DNA from: Sitta carolinensis
Lineage: Eukaryota; Chordata; Aves; Passeriformes; Sittidae
DNA length: 64,000 nt
NCBI GenBank assembly: GCA_032173965.1
Contig: JAVUNC010000006.1
Coordinates: 17,520,028 to 17,584,027 of the forward strand
Direction of reading: 5' to 3'
This document shows positions 24,901 to 39,700 of the stretch, piece after piece; within the stretch, counting starts at the first letter, position 1, and every line of letters starts with the position of its first letter. Both the position numbers and the translations under genes were made by a program. The notes beneath the pieces are model-generated. The model had not been told where the DNA came from. It saw only the letters and a list, made by a program, of their open reading frames with translations, and did no database searches.

Positions 24901-27900
24901 GAAATTACCAGGTCACAAAAAGGAGCTTTAAACAATGTCCCCCATACATATATAAATATAATGTTCAAAACAAAAACTTGATAGCAACAGATATAAATAG
25001 AAACATTAGAGTTGCAGAAAAACAAGGGAGAAGCCCAAAGTAATGTGGAAGTATCACTGTCAGCATACTTAAAGCACTCCAAAAGTTTTGCTAATACTTT
25101 TAGGAACAAAAGAACTTTAACAATTTTACCACCAACAAAGATTTATCAATCACTTTCCTATTTGGGGAAAAGATATTATTGAAAATTAATGATTAAACAC
25201 TTTGTACTCTACCATCAGTTGAAATGGACGCTGAAGAGAACTCACAGAAGCTGCACATATATTGTCAAGTCCAAAAAGCAAAACTGAAATAGCTGAAAAG
25301 TCAGTGGTTGGGTTCTGGAGTAATCAAGATGAAGAAAACTTAATTGCTGCTCTTGATAAAGGGACACAGAGCTGTAGGCTTCTCAAAACAATAGAGCAAA
25401 TGAAAATATGAAGGACAGCGTTACTATTTAACTACCTTGGCTTATGGCAGAACTAGATAACTTGGTTATGTAATGAGGAAAATGCAAGCATAGCTTAACA
25501 GAGACACAGCTTCAGACTTTACAAAATATTATTTCAAACATATGGAAACATGGAATATAAATTGTTCTGATATAAAAGGGACTCTGTTCTGAAAAGCAAC
25601 AATGAAATTTAGCCAGTGTAGTAGATCATTAGATGAACATGTACTACTAGTGAATAGTTTTTGCCATAAATTGGGGAATACCAAAAGGACATGGATTTAC
25701 TAACTCTGATTTTGTGAGTGACATAAATGCAACCAGAAATCTTCTAGCATTTAAAATTTAAAAAATTAGGCCATGGCAAAAGGATTCAGGGAGGACTAAT
25801 GGAATAATTAAGGAACTGAAAGACATACACTCCTGTCCATGGCAGCAGGGGAATTAAACTGTTTAATTTCTAAAGGCAGGTCAGGATTTGATCATTTTTG
25901 ATAAGCATCAGCACTAGAAAGTGAAATCTGATTTTCTATTGATTCAACTGTCTAGCAGACAAAGAAACTGCAAGTTTCAATTTCTAGCAGCTGAGGCTAA
26001 GTAGAGTTAGATTATACAACAATTATTTTGCTGGTCCAACTTCTTTTCTTGCTTAATTTAAGTACCTAAAACAAGTGCTCTCTGAAAAACAAATATGGCT
26101 GTGCTATTTCCACATTATAGTATTTTTATTTCTAATAGAGACATTCTATTTAAAAAGGAGTTAACTTGGACAACTCCCATGGCTTTCTTATACAAAAAAG
26201 TATTAGAACATATTACCATAATGTCATATTCTGCAACAACACTCAGTGTCAGGCTGAATTGCAGAAGGCTAACAGATTTCTTGTGACTCTTCTCAGAACA
26301 ACTTTTTCTTTCAGTCTTAGGACATCAAAAGAGGCATTTATACAACAGGTATCTGAAATTATCCTGACACTCTTTTTGGCATTGATGACATCTCAAATGT
26401 AACACACAGTCTAGCTCTCTGTGTTCAAAGTCACTCCAAGGACAGCAATAGAAAAAATTTTGAAGAATGTGCTACAGAAGGCAAGATTTAAAGAGCCAAC
26501 CAAGGACTAGGTGAAAGATAGACAGGAAGAAACTTCAACAGTCCTTACTTCTGCCTCAAGATATGCAGAACTAAGTGTATATAAAGTGAATTAAAGTTCA
26601 ATATTAAGAGAAAAGGGTATTTTAAACACCAATAATGACTTTTGGAGGGAGCTTGTTATATCTTCATTACTGGATATTCCCAGAACAGGTTAGACAAAGA
26701 AGGGTACAGACAAAGCTGATTCTGGCTTGAAATAGGAAGAAATCCTTCTAGGTCTTTGAAAGTCTGTATCTACAACTCTCCTGGAAGACATGAAAAAAAA
26801 CCCCAACTTCAGTGCAAGTAAAAGAACTATGTAATGTACATTCCTACAGTTTAATGTTCCTTTCTGCAAGTCACATTCTTGTGACTTTCCTGATTATCTA
26901 GAATTCCCATTGTAAGTTCAACTGGATAAATACTTACCCATTTTTTATCCTGAATGGTTGTGTAGAGCTCCTGAATAGCTGCCACATTTCACAAGGGAAA
27001 TATTTGCATCTCAGCGTGGGTGAATACATGTCCACCCCCATCCAAGTAGTACTGACAGATTATTTGACAGTTTAATTTCAGTCAGACCTATCTGCCTCAA
27101 GAATATTTTTAAACATCAAGACAAAAGTTGTCTTAGAGTTTAATGTGTCTGGGATGTGCATCTTTGAAATCATGTATCTAACACATGAAACGAACACACT
27201 GTCAACCCTAAACTCCTGCATGGGTTTGGCTGTTCAAATATCCACTTCCATATTGCCCTACTTAAGCACTTAATTTTTCCAGTACAGAATTTCATACTCA
27301 TTAAATTTCATCTCTTCTGCTACAACAGAGAAGATATTTGACAGTACTGTTCTCTGGCACAACAAGGGACTGGAACTTTTCTCATGGCTCTTCCCCGGCG
27401 ATTTTGGACTTTAGGTAGGTTCCTCCCTATGGTTTTTGATGAAATAGAAGTTCTCGTGCTGCTAAAAAACCTGCAAATGCTTTTGTGAAAAGATAATGAC
27501 TCAATCATATCTCTGAATATTTCATTTCAAGTGTTGGCACCTGCCTTCCTGAAAGCTCTATTTAAAAAAAGTCTTTTTTAGTGCACTTTTCATTCATTGA
27601 GCAGTGTTACAACTTTCAGTTGCAGAACTATGTTCCACAATTGAGGCTAGTGCTTTTTAAGAAAGCTTCTTTTTTCTTCTTTTATAGCCATCTTCCTGAC
27701 AGTTGCTTAAACAAGGCCATAAAATAAGCATCTATTTTTCCTTACTTAAAATTGGAATGGTTAACTTATAAATGATGCAGAGAAGAAATTTACACTGAGA
27801 ACAAAAAGGTGAATCACCTCCTAGAGACTTCTGGTTTGCAGGGTATTTTCATACAGAAAATATTAAAATTATTAAAATTATAAATTTTAATTATTACATT

Positions 27901-29230
27901 TTTAATTATTAAAATTATATCACTTAGAGCAAATAAATTATTGTTTTCTGCCTTTTATAGAGAAATTAAAGTCTTTGGCATTAACCACAGTATTTGAAGA
28001 GCACTACAAGCAAAGTCAAAATTCTGTTCTGCCAGGGAAAAAGCAGCTGTCACAAAGTAAGAAAACTTTTTAGACCTGCATTTAACATATAAAGAAACCC
28101 TTGTAAGTTCTAAACACAAATAAGTCATTGTAAAATAACCTTATTTGCTTGAAGTCTCAGCCATTTGGCACACAGCCAGCCAGGGTGAAAAGACAGACAC
28201 CTAATATACAAAGATCCTAGTAACCAGAAGTCTGCAGGGAGCAGGGGATTGTATTGCCAGCAGCTGAGTGATCAAGATCTCATACACTGAAAAGAAATGT
28301 ACAAAATTAGGTGCTCATGGGCCACCTTAGTCTCATAGAAGAGATCAGAGGCAGGAAGATGGGCAGTAACATTCATAGTCAAAGGAGACAGACACCTGTA
28401 TGACCTGTAAGCTGCGTGACCCTACAAATATGAGTAAAAACATTAGCATTCAGCATTTTTCTGATGAAAGAAAAACAGAGGGACTGAGCTAGGCTCATTC
28501 ACTACCATTTTAAAAACTCTGTTAAGCTGCTTGAATTTTCCTCTCAGAGTTGACACACACCTCTCCTGTCAAGATAAAAAAAAGCAGTCTGAGTTTTGCT
28601 GTCTGAACTTTCACATTTTCCCCCCACCCCTGCAGAAGGGGCAACAAGTGAAATGACAAGTTAGAAAAAAAAAAAAAGTATTGCCATTTTTTTATTCAAA
28701 AACAGTGTTGGTTATTCCATTTAGTTCTGACTACAGACATTTTACTTGCATGGCAGCAAGCCAAGAATTTTCAGTGCCCTCACAAGGAAACTCCTGGCCC
28801 ACAGATTCTGACAAAATGCCAGTCCAAACCAAGCCAGCCCAGCTGCAGCTGAGTGCTTCTGCTCTACATTATGTGTGAAACCCACCAGTGTTTCCTATGC
28901 CCAATACTGAACATTCAAGGTGCTCCATACACAAACACCGACTGCCACAGGCTACCTAACACCCTTCTTGCCAACCAGCTCCAGCACTTCACTCTCTCCT
29001 CAAGCACTGAAGGGGTCACTGTTATCATAAAAACATTTTAATTATCATTTAGAAGTATAAATCTGAGTAGTTCCCATGACTTGTTCAACTGTTTTGATTC
29101 TCTGTAAGTGGGCAGTGTTCTTACTATGCATAATCAAACCAAAACCAGGACATAATGGATGGATATGTCATTATGAGAAACAGATCTGTTTCATTGTATC
29201 AGATCCTCTGTACCTGCATAAAGAAAATTT
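21965..29230. other. Intronic stretch without gene; minor tandem repeats only
   Basis: AT-rich intron 1 sequence. A 26-bp unit is tandemly duplicated at 24449-24500. A 9-bp inverted repeat (ATTAAAATT / AATTTTAAT) lies at 27871-27891 within an AT-only patch. The segment 22625-22990 is less AT-rich than its surroundings and I could not assign it to a repeat family. No coding signal is supported. Confidence 0.6.
24449..24500. repeat. Two-copy tandem repeat, 26-bp unit
   Basis: Two adjacent 26-bp units each start AAAATCTA and contain ATATAGGCTTCTA. They differ at a few positions near the unit ends and at one internal T/C. This is a simple local duplication. Confidence 0.8.
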
Positions 29231-29233
29231 GAA

Positions 29234-29251
29234 GGGGGGGGGCGGGGGGGG
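29234..29251 (+). repeat. Poly-G tract (G9-C-G8)
   Basis: Seventeen guanines interrupted by a single cytosine, on the strand opposite to PRKD1 transcription, so the PRKD1 pre-mRNA carries the C-rich complement. The tract is long enough to fold as a G-quadruplex in single-stranded DNA. It is also a site where length errors in sequencing are likely. Confidence 0.9.
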
Positions 29252-30645
29252 TGTCCTTGCAATGTTTACCAAAGTACTGCAGAGGTAATATTTGTGCTTC
29301 GTGAATGGCTTCTCTTTTTTTCCTCACACCAACAAATACTTTTACTCAACTAATAATATATTATCAGCAGGTAATTTCACTTCAATTATTTTTTGCCTTT
29401 AAAACCAGCAAGTGCACAACTGTGTGAGAACAAAGCTATAAACATTTCAAATAAGCACTGGTGATCCAGCATGCTGAGTTGAACTGCCAACGTGTATGCC
29501 TCAGTAATAACAAATGACATTTCAACACCCTAAAGCAGTTACTGAAGAATGCTTCATGGGTTATGTCACCTTTGATTCACTTTAAGCAATGTACCATTAG
29601 AAGCGTGCGCTGGTCATTAATTACTATGCTCCAATAAGGTAAATGAGCAGTTGAAACTGGATATGATGCCGACTTTCTGGAATTTTCAGTAAAATAACAA
29701 ATGAAGCCATGATTTTTAAGAGCATCTGGTAATTGCTCTTATGTATCCACGTGAAAATTGACCTATAGGAACTAGATTAATTTGGTTTACAATAATTTCT
29801 TATTGCTGTGCTTAGTATTTGCAACCTGTACCACATTAAATCTTAAAATGTACTAAGAAAGCTAAAAAATCCAAATCTGTCCATTAAATGGATGCATATA
29901 AGCAAAGGCTCTATGTATATTCAATCGCATTTTCCATATTAAAAGATTCACCAGCATCATCATTTCTACCACTGACAGTTGTGCATAGAGGAGAAAGGGG
30001 GTTCTATTATTCACACTCAAAACCCAGTAAAATCAACAAAAATTAACCAGCAGCAAAAAGAAGTAAAGATAAAATGCCTGCATTGTTATGTAAAGCCAAA
30101 TCTGAATACAGACCAAATTTCTTCGGCCAGAAACAATTATGCATTCACAGACGTGGCACCATGGGCAGGTGCATATTTAAATTACATGCACATGTACGTT
30201 GTGCTTCTTGTTTTCTGACCATTCCCTCCCTTCCCGCCCACTGGTCCCTCTTTGGACTGATCTGATTAGAGACCGAAGATCATCACAGCCCACAGCCCAA
30301 ACCTGGCAGCAGCAAGAAGCTCTGTTTACAGCCTACGGAAGTCTGTGCAGATAATCTCCCTCAACATGCAAGAAAACATACCACTCAGAGAAAGGTACAT
30401 TAGGGAGAAAGCTGAAATAACTGAATAGTTACAATGATACAGCTGAAAATACAGATATGCAAGGTTTTAGTAGTCTAGAAACAATCTAGAAATATTCTTT
30501 GCAACTGTATATTTTTCTTTACTTGTAAAGGGAAGAAGATGTTTAATGTTCTTTAGTGCAATAGTCATACCTCACCATTAACTCAGAATGTTTCCAATTT
30601 GCAAACTTACCTGTATTTTGCTAAATCTTATCCTAAATACAGTCC

Positions 30646-30660
30646 TTTTTTTTTTTTTTT
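30646..30660 (+). repeat. T15 run
   Basis: Mononucleotide run in intron 1, with no recognisable retrocopy on its 3' side. Confidence 0.85.
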
Positions 30661-33210
30661 GTTCTAAAGATTTTATAACCGTGTAAGTGGAGGAAAGTGA
30701 CCACCTTGCAGTGGTTGACTCATGAGAAAAAAAAAAAGGCTGGGCAAATCACTCATAGCTAGTCTGCCTACTCAGTATAACAACCAAAGAGTCCATGCCA
30801 ACTTCCCCACAATCACATCAGCCTCCTCCTCCCTTCCCCTGAACTACAGCTGGATCCAAGAGAAAAGCATTTAATTTCACCCAAAAGCCCACACAACCAA
30901 AACAATGGCATCATCCAATCCTGAATGGGACTGGTTTATGAAAAAGCTGGGGGGAAAAAAAAATATTATCTATGCTGTTAAGATTAATTATGAAACAGAA
31001 AGAGAAGTCTTCACACTGGTATTTAAAAAAGTTTAAAAAAATTAAAAATTGCCAATGATTATTTCTGCCAAGCAGGAAAAAAATCCTTTTTGTTTAAAAT
31101 GAAATATGCATAAATATACAGGAGTGACAAAAGACTATTTTTTTGCTTTCAGAGCACTATAATTTTACTTAAATGGTAGGTGTTCTTTCTAAACAGAATG
31201 GCATTTCAAAGAGACACCCAATCCTGTATTTCAAATGCAGCAGTCATCTCTGAAACAGGGTCTTGAAGAAAATTTCAAAATAGCAAGAAGCAAATTAGTA
31301 AAAAAACAAAACTTGTCAACTTTTTTTTGAATAAAAACATAATCATGAGGAAACAAATGTACCTTGCCCTTCTCCATTCTCCTTCCTCCAAAGTCTGGCC
31401 TGCATTAAGATATAAAAGGCCACTAAACCACAGGGTCCCACATCTGTCAACCACAATGGCTAAATAAGTCACCATGTATCAGCATCATTTTACATGAATG
31501 TATTCCCTTGAGGTTTTGAAATAAATAAAAAATGTATACAGCAAAATGATTACTGAAATTAAATGAAAAATTTTAACATCTTTCAACAAATAATTATTCT
31601 TTACTAAGACAGGCGAGTTTTAGTCTCATTTTATGTCTTCATACAAGCATACAACACATTTCTTTACAGAGGCTTGAGTAGATAATCAGCTAAAAGAGCT
31701 TTTTACCTAATAACAAAAAAAATTAAAATTGCTATATAGATTTTTTACACTAATTGATTCTGATTGTTTAACGCCTACAACTATGATTACAGGAAGAAGA
31801 AAAACAAAGGAACATTGAAGATGAATTTAAAGAACAAGAATGTTTAGTTTGGTCAATGCCAGTGAATGAGTGTGATAAGATGAAAATAGGCACAAAATTC
31901 CTTGAACACTGATTTCAGAATTACAATGAAGAAAGATCTCATATACAACAGCTACCCCTCTCCTACCCATAAAGAAAAGCAGAAAGAAACATTTCAGACT
32001 CTGTCTGAACCCCAACTGGGGTTCTTTGCAAGACCTGAGTATGTAAAAGAGCATGTATTTCACATTTCTATCCACAACTTCATTATATCAAAGGCCACTG
32101 ATAGTTCAAATTCAAGGACTTCTAAGGTCGATACTTTTATTTAGTTGTTTCATTTATGACATGCTTACTCTTTGTTAAATTTTAGCGATTCTCTTTACAC
32201 ATTGCTATCTACCATGGGAGTTAATCCATCCTTTCAGCAATAAGACACAAAAATACTCTTTGATTGCTTTTTAATAGACTGGTAAAATCCTAGCACACCA
32301 GACCTGACTAGGCAGTGGTACAAGGTGCAGCAAATATCCTAGGAACGAATGAGATAAAAAAGTGCAAGTCAATCTAGTGGTGTTACAGACTGCTCAAAAG
32401 GAAATAAAATGCTAGGCTAGAAACTGGGACAGACATACTTAAGGACTAAATCCAAAGAACTCCAGCACCCTAACTTCTGATATGTGACATATAATTTTTA
32501 TTTCTAACATGTTTTTTTAGGTTTCATAATTAGTGGAATGCAGTGGAAAGCTCGGCTTCACTAGATTCTTGCTGCCATCTCATATACTCCACATGTGTTA
32601 CTAGTACATTGCAGAGACACTGTTGCCCCCTCTATCAGGACAAACAGAAGTTATAAAATTCTGATTTAGAGTGGGAAATCAAAAAAGTCAGGTCACATTG
32701 AGAAACCTCTTTAATCCTCTTTTAAACTCCTTCAGAAACAACTTTCGTGTTCACAATCCCTTATTAAATTAGACATCAGCATTCTGCCTCATATCCAGCA
32801 GAAACTTACTGTTAAACAATGGCCAGGTGACCTCACCTTCAACAGAAACAGAATCATAAAAGAATGCTTTGAAATAGATATTATAAGTCAATTAACAAAG
32901 ATGATTTCTACTGAAATAAAAGTATTTGTGTTTATTTATAGCAAAGCCAAGCCCAGAAAGAAAGACACCTCTCTTAAGATATACTATGTGAGGATACATG
33001 GCCCAAATTTTGTTAACTCACAAAGTTACCATGAAATACAGTGTTGCACTTAACCCTTACAGAAGCTAAGTAGGAGAATGGAGGTGTGCCTCTGCAAACA
33101 AAAATCTGTACATTTAAGTATATTCAGTAGAGTGATCTATTCATGCTCTTGTAAAAAGCACTGGTAGAATTCAATGTAGCTATGATACATAATCTCTAAA
33201 CTCCACTGCC

Positions 33211-33230
33211 AATAAATAAATAAATAAAAT
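33211..33230. repeat. AAAT tetranucleotide microsatellite
   Basis: About five AATA/AAAT units in intron 1. Confidence 0.85.
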
Positions 33231-36200
33231 ATCAAATAGATTATTTGGAAATAAAATGAATAGAATTAAGGAAATACATAATGTATCTTATAGGATAGAG
33301 ACAAAGTTTTGCTTGGTTAATCTGTCTAATGAACTTGAAAAAGAAAGTAAAACAAGCTTCCAAACGTATCAATCTAGAACAGAAGGAAAATAACAAGACA
33401 ACCCAAAATACAGCCAACAAAAGTGACTGTCAGGTGACTAGGAAGAGAATCAGGCTGCATATTTAAAAAGAATTCCATTACTCCAAAGAAATTTATCTTC
33501 CAAACAGTTTTTCCAAGTAAAGCCCCAGGGGCAGAAACCCAAACCTTCTTAAAAGTCAAGTTTGACAATTTTATGACACAAGTTAAATAATATGATTTTC
33601 TGAAATGGTAGATGGTAACATAGGAGATCCTTGCCAGTCCTAGAATCCTATTGAAAATTTAAGAAGGAAAAAAATCCCAAAAAACCCCAAGACATCCACA
33701 TTGCTATTAATCTTACCAAAACACTAAATTATTACTAATCTGTTAATCAGTTTTATCCTCTTAGAAGTAGGCACAAAGAATAAGCTGCTGAAGCAATATA
33801 AAATCTTTTGAACCATGCCAATATTAAAACTGAAATCTGCTGAAATCTCCCAGAGCTAAATTTTCATGTTTTATACTGGCTTATGACAAAGAAATAATGT
33901 AGAAAGCATTAGCTTTTGCTAATATGCAAATACTTTAATAGGTATGATAAATAACTCAAATAATGCAGCTTTATGCCAGAAAGTTCTATCAATTAATAGA
34001 AATATAAAACCAAACTCATTAATTCTACTTTCATCGGCCCAGAATTCTTTCCTATTGACCTGAGAACTTTTGTAACCTTTTTCTATATACCTAGCTGCAT
34101 TACATTATAATAATATATAATATGTATTAAAAAATGTGTATTATATTCCCTTTGTTGTTCCACTATCAACATACCAAATGAAATTTTTTTTAGGTATTTT
34201 TATAACATGCTACTTCTGTTAATAGTAACGTTCAAGAGAGTTTTTTGTACACGGATGATTTATTTCTGAGGTGCCATCTCACAGGTGAACTAGAATCCCC
34301 AACCAGACTGACTTATCAGTGCTGGCAAATGAGCTACTGGCAGAAAGAAGGGAAGAAAAATAAATTAATGCTGCAGCTGTGATGATGTAGGACTTCAAAC
34401 AGTTCTTAGTGTTGTACATGCAATAACTACTTGTCTTGCTCCCTTTTTTTACACAGGCTGACAAACCTAATGCCACTCCCTTTGCTAATATTTCTCTCTG
34501 TCCACAGTTTCCAAGCTTCTTTTCCCTGAAAACTGGACTAACATAACTAACAAAAATTCAGAGCAGATGTTCTCAGTTGTACTTAGTTGTACAGCCACTT
34601 AGTTTTTTAGTCCTAATGAAGGGCTGGTATGATGTTTCCAAATATATCAGTTAACGCACACACAAAACACAAAAACGTTACTGTTTCCTACCTCAGAAGT
34701 CAAAGACCATAGTTTTCTGTCCTTTTTTAAAATTTTATAATGAAATTACATAAATCTTCCCTTTCCCTCTTTGGAAAGCATTCAGCCATTACAACAGAGG
34801 TGCTATCTTCACCAGACTTAAGTACTTACTTCCAATAAAGCTTCATTGCTACCACTGACATCCATTCCTTCTGTGGTATTTCAAATATCATTCAAACTGT
34901 CATTACTTCCCGATTTAAGTTTTATCCTCTTCTATTGTGACAATATGTCTTTTTCAATGAGCTGGATATTGCAATTTCCCAGACCAATGGACAACTGTTA
35001 CAAAATTCTGATTAATGCTTTCGGCATTCTTCATATGAGAATTATTAAATCTGCTTATACAATTTTTATGGTTTTATAGTTTCTTTTAATTTGATTATAA
35101 TTTTAATAATTTGAAATTTTATAATGTACATTTATTTAGTATTTTTAAATAATTTATTCATATCATATAATATCATATCATTATTTTCATAACCTCATAT
35201 ATTTCATCTCCATCAAGTCTACTGAGAATTCCCCCAAACGCTTATCAACTGTAATGTAAAGAGACTCAGAATAAACTAATATGAAGCAAATTCATTGGGA
35301 TTGAGAGTTGACAGAGCTGCATCACATGTTTCTGCAGAATCAGGTCTTAACCTTATACTTGAAAAGTGTACACTCTGTTAAAGAATGAGCTACTGTTTAT
35401 TTTTTAAAAGGCAGTTTTCTGCAATAACACCATCTTAGTCATACCTTTGAAAACAGTCAAACCAAACTTAAAGAAAGAGGCTACAGCAGCACAACTGCAT
35501 CCTGTATTTACAATACAATGAATACAGACATGCTTAGCAATACCAGTGCACAAAAACAACAAGCAGCATTTTATCACAGCTTGAGAAACAATAAGGGGTA
35601 TCAATCTTTGAGGGGTTTACACTTCTCTATGGGGATTCAGTTAATACTTTGGGGTTTAAGCACCTCAAGCTAAAAAGGCTGCAGTAACATTGCATAACTT
35701 TTGATTGCCCTCTGAATAAACAGTGTATTTCTTTGCCTGCTAAAGCTACCTGACACAATACCTAATTCACTTGCTGACAGAAATTTCTCCCCATGGGAAC
35801 TTCAGCCTTGAAGCAAACAAAAGGCAAAGCAACATTGCATTTCAGTCTAAGAAACTAAAACCAAAATCAAGTTTGAATTTCTAGAAAGTCAAATCTCCCA
35901 TTTCTCTTTTAAATGAATATGATCTCTGGAACATGCATGGTGGTTTAAGGAATATTCATTTTGCATTGGAATTTGTACATAGTCAGCACCACAAGGAAAC
36001 TAGAAACCATGGTTATACAAAGCCCTCCCTGTTCTTTCTCCTGCTCCTCAGAACAGGGTTACCACAGCAGCAAGTGAACATCTACCCAGCAGCTAACACC
36101 ATCAGTGGGTGTGCACCATTGCAGAGCAGAGTTTGCTGACACTACATCCAATAATTTAAATACCATCAGACACAAAGAGTTATAGGAAATGTAAGAACTT

Positions 36201-36690
36201 CAGCTGATTGACTACATGATTTTACCCAATGTCCTTTCCAACAACAATCATTCCCAGCGGAATGTATGTGGTAAGTTTTAACATCACTCTCTCTTGTAGC
36301 TGACAAAACTTTAAACATTTTTATATACACATATATGCATATATATATGTATTTACTTCTGAATGCAAGCTTGTATACACAAAATAAAATAAATTTAGGC
36401 TTAGTATTTATAAGCATGAAGATAGGGATGAAAGACATCCCATTAGCACAGGACTAGTATTTTCCTTGGGCAAACCACTACAAACCAGAACACAATGCAG
36501 AGTACAACCTCCCCAAGACACTGGCATCTTTCTGGTATGCCAACACTTACGTCTTGCTTCACACATGACATAAAAATTTACATTGAATAGAAATAAAAAT
36601 GCCAAGAAGTCCAAGCCAGAAAGTTCAAACAAGTTTCCTTAAGAGCAGAAGGATGGAGCAGTAGCAGAGACCTGACTAGGAGACAGGCTA

Positions 36691-36752
36691 TGATTATTTA
36701 TTATTTATATTATTATATTATTATTTATATATTATTTATATGATAAATACTT
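36691..36752. repeat. ATT/TTATAT-rich simple repeat
   Basis: Imperfect units of TTATT and TTATAT with only A and T over about 60 bases. Confidence 0.85.
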
Positions 36753-39700
36753 GGACAGACACATCATCTGTTTGTCATGTTATTATGCTAAATAAAGTCT
36801 TTCAAATCTAAAGCAATACAAGAACTCCTGGTCCAAGCTTATAATGTCCACAGCCTCACACCATAACCTTCTGTAATAGATCCAAGTCTTCACAGGGACT
36901 TCTGCTGCGTGGAACTTATCAGAGGCATCTTTTAACAGCATGACTGAGACACAAAAAGAGAACACTAAGCATGATGGAATGGACAAACAAATTGAGTTAC
37001 CTGTTGGACCACCAGGCAGAATTTTTAAATAAAAATCTATCATCTTTTTAAGATTTATTTTGCTAAGACAAGACAAAGATGTGTGCATAACACTAGATTT
37101 CACTGTAAGTCATCCTTCCACTATAACATTTCTGTTTGTATTAGTAGCTGGGGAAAGCATTTATTACTCCTTTATTGTCTCAATGTTTTACATAGCTCAC
37201 CTGTAAAAGAGTTTTTAAGCCACACAACAGTACAAAATAGCTTGGAAGAATAAAGTCAATTCTACTAGCCAATGGCAGAAAACATGGACTGTCAAAGCAC
37301 AAGCTGAATACACAGGCAACTCAATGTAAATACCCTGGATGAGGAAAAGAAAAATTCTTATTTCCTTCACTTACCAAAGCCCTCTCTCAATTGTCTGACA
37401 AATAATAAAGGGTTTTTTGTTTTTAAAAAGCACTGTCCAAGATAAATTATGCATTATATTGACTCCTTCTCCTGTAAGCACTTCCTCTGTATTCCTTGCT
37501 TACAAATTTCAACCTAGTATTCTCACAAAATCCAGTGCCTAAAAGGATCAGAAAGATCTTTATTCCAAAGAAATGGACAGATATCAAAATATATCTTTTC
37601 TCTGTAGCAGTCTTGGAAAAAACTACAGTATATTAGCAAGTATATTACACTACCAAATCTAGACCTTACCTAAATTTTCAGGTTTATTAAATTTCAGGTG
37701 ACCATTAAACAGGAATGTTTTATGATCAATCATCCCACTTCTTAGATACATGTTATTGAAAAATTAGAAGCAATTTCTGAGTGCTTTTATGCAAAGACAG
37801 GGTACACCTGGAAAATATACATTCAAATTCCCCATGAGTAATGCATTAAATGTCTCTTGTAATGGAAATTATTACAAATTGAAAGGTTAAATACTACTAA
37901 CTTGAAGGTGTAAATACATGATGTGTTATCTAGCTATGTAACAAAAAAACCCAGATGCTTTCAAGGCACATGGTCTGACATCTACTAAAAAAATTATGTA
38001 TGCAATCTATAAACATTACAACAAACCAAAGCAACCAAAAACCCAAGTGCATAACTCCATATTTTTTTCTCAGGGGGAACAAAGAATAAACTTTTTGCTC
38101 AATTTTAGTATCATAACAAAAATCTCATCTTGCATTCCTACTCTAAAACTGCTACAGGAAAAACAAACTGCTAAAAGCAGTGCTAATAATGAAGCACTGT
38201 GTAAAATGGTAAATAACTTGAAAAGTTGTAATAAATATTCATGTTGGACTATCCCTTGCCACAACAAAAAGAAAAAATATAAATATGCTTTCAGCATAAA
38301 ACAATCATTAATTTCAAGTGGTACTTAATTAGTGAGTCTGGAACAAATCTACATGAATTCTCATTACATATAAAGCACATTTATTTCCACCTTCTAAGTA
38401 AAGCTAACTGTGGATAAATTAAGGGTTTGACCTTCCTATGTCAGCATGGTTGTTAATGCTTCATCTCCTGTGTTCCAAAGTTTTGGTTTCCTGACACTCT
38501 ACTTTCTGCAACAACTTGCAATTTTATCTAGCAAAAACAGCTACGTTTTGAAAAAAAATTGTCAGTGAATTCAACGTCTTTTAATAGAAATAGCAATTTT
38601 AGAAACTAATAATGATTCTAGTAGTTACAATTTTTACAAGTTTGCGTTTAAAAAGCTATGTGATGCTATGCAATTCCACATGTTATTCCTCCATCCAGGA
38701 TAATTTAGCATAATAGATGTGTCTTTATAGTCCCACAGTACAACATTCATTTTATATTTGCTAATGTTACCAGACAGAGGATTCACTGACATGCCTCATA
38801 TTTTAATATGTGAAGCACTTTATTGCACAATTTGAACAACTTTACATCTGTGATAGGCGAACTGTGCCTTGCCTTGCATTGTCCAAACAGCAGCTTCAGG
38901 ATATTTCTATCTTCCCCAACAATTTCATTCTTATTAGTCCATTACCAATTCATTAACAATTAGACAGAGCTACTCCTTGCAAATGTAATAACACAGTTTA
39001 CCAGAACAGCATTCCTCTGCATAGCCTCTATCACGTGTGGAAGCAATGCCTGCATCTGCCTCCCCACTGGGATCACCCTGGACTGTGCTGCCATGTGCCT
39101 AGACCCACCAGCTGCTCTGCCGAAGTTTCTACACTATATTCCAACGATAAACATAAAATAATTCCTCATTTCTCACTTTCCTGAGGTTTAAATTACAGTC
39201 ATCTTCACGATGCCATCCCATATTGTGAATATCACTGGAGTATTTCAGCAGGATACAAACTAATATTAAAGGGTAGCATCTTCCCAAATGCAAGCAGAGA
39301 AGGAGCACTAAAATCCAGAGCATGGATCTTTCATCTTTGCTGATCCATGTGGAGAAAATAACAAACAGCTGGAAATTGCCTGTGATTTGATTGACACATC
39401 ATGGAAGTCACCCTTAGTTTAACACCCCTATTGCAAAAAGGGGCCCAAAACCTCAGATTTTTTGTCCCAATATATTATTTTATAAAAGAAACATATATAA
39501 GTGAGCACAAACAGGTTATAGTACTAATCCTTATTTTGAGGTACATGTTGCTAATACACCCATTTATCTGTGCATGTGAAAGAAATCCAAATTTCATCTT
39601 CAGAGAAGATATCAGAAAACAGAAAAAAAAAAGAAAAAACACCAAAAAACTCACAAAACTAACCATACATAAAATAAACCCCCAAAAACCAAAAATCACA

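Noticed and set aside
31380..31460. TATA-like AGATATAAAAGGCCAC as a promoter
   Set aside because: A single AT-rich match in AT-rich intron, with no CpG-rich context, no start-site evidence and no downstream exon.
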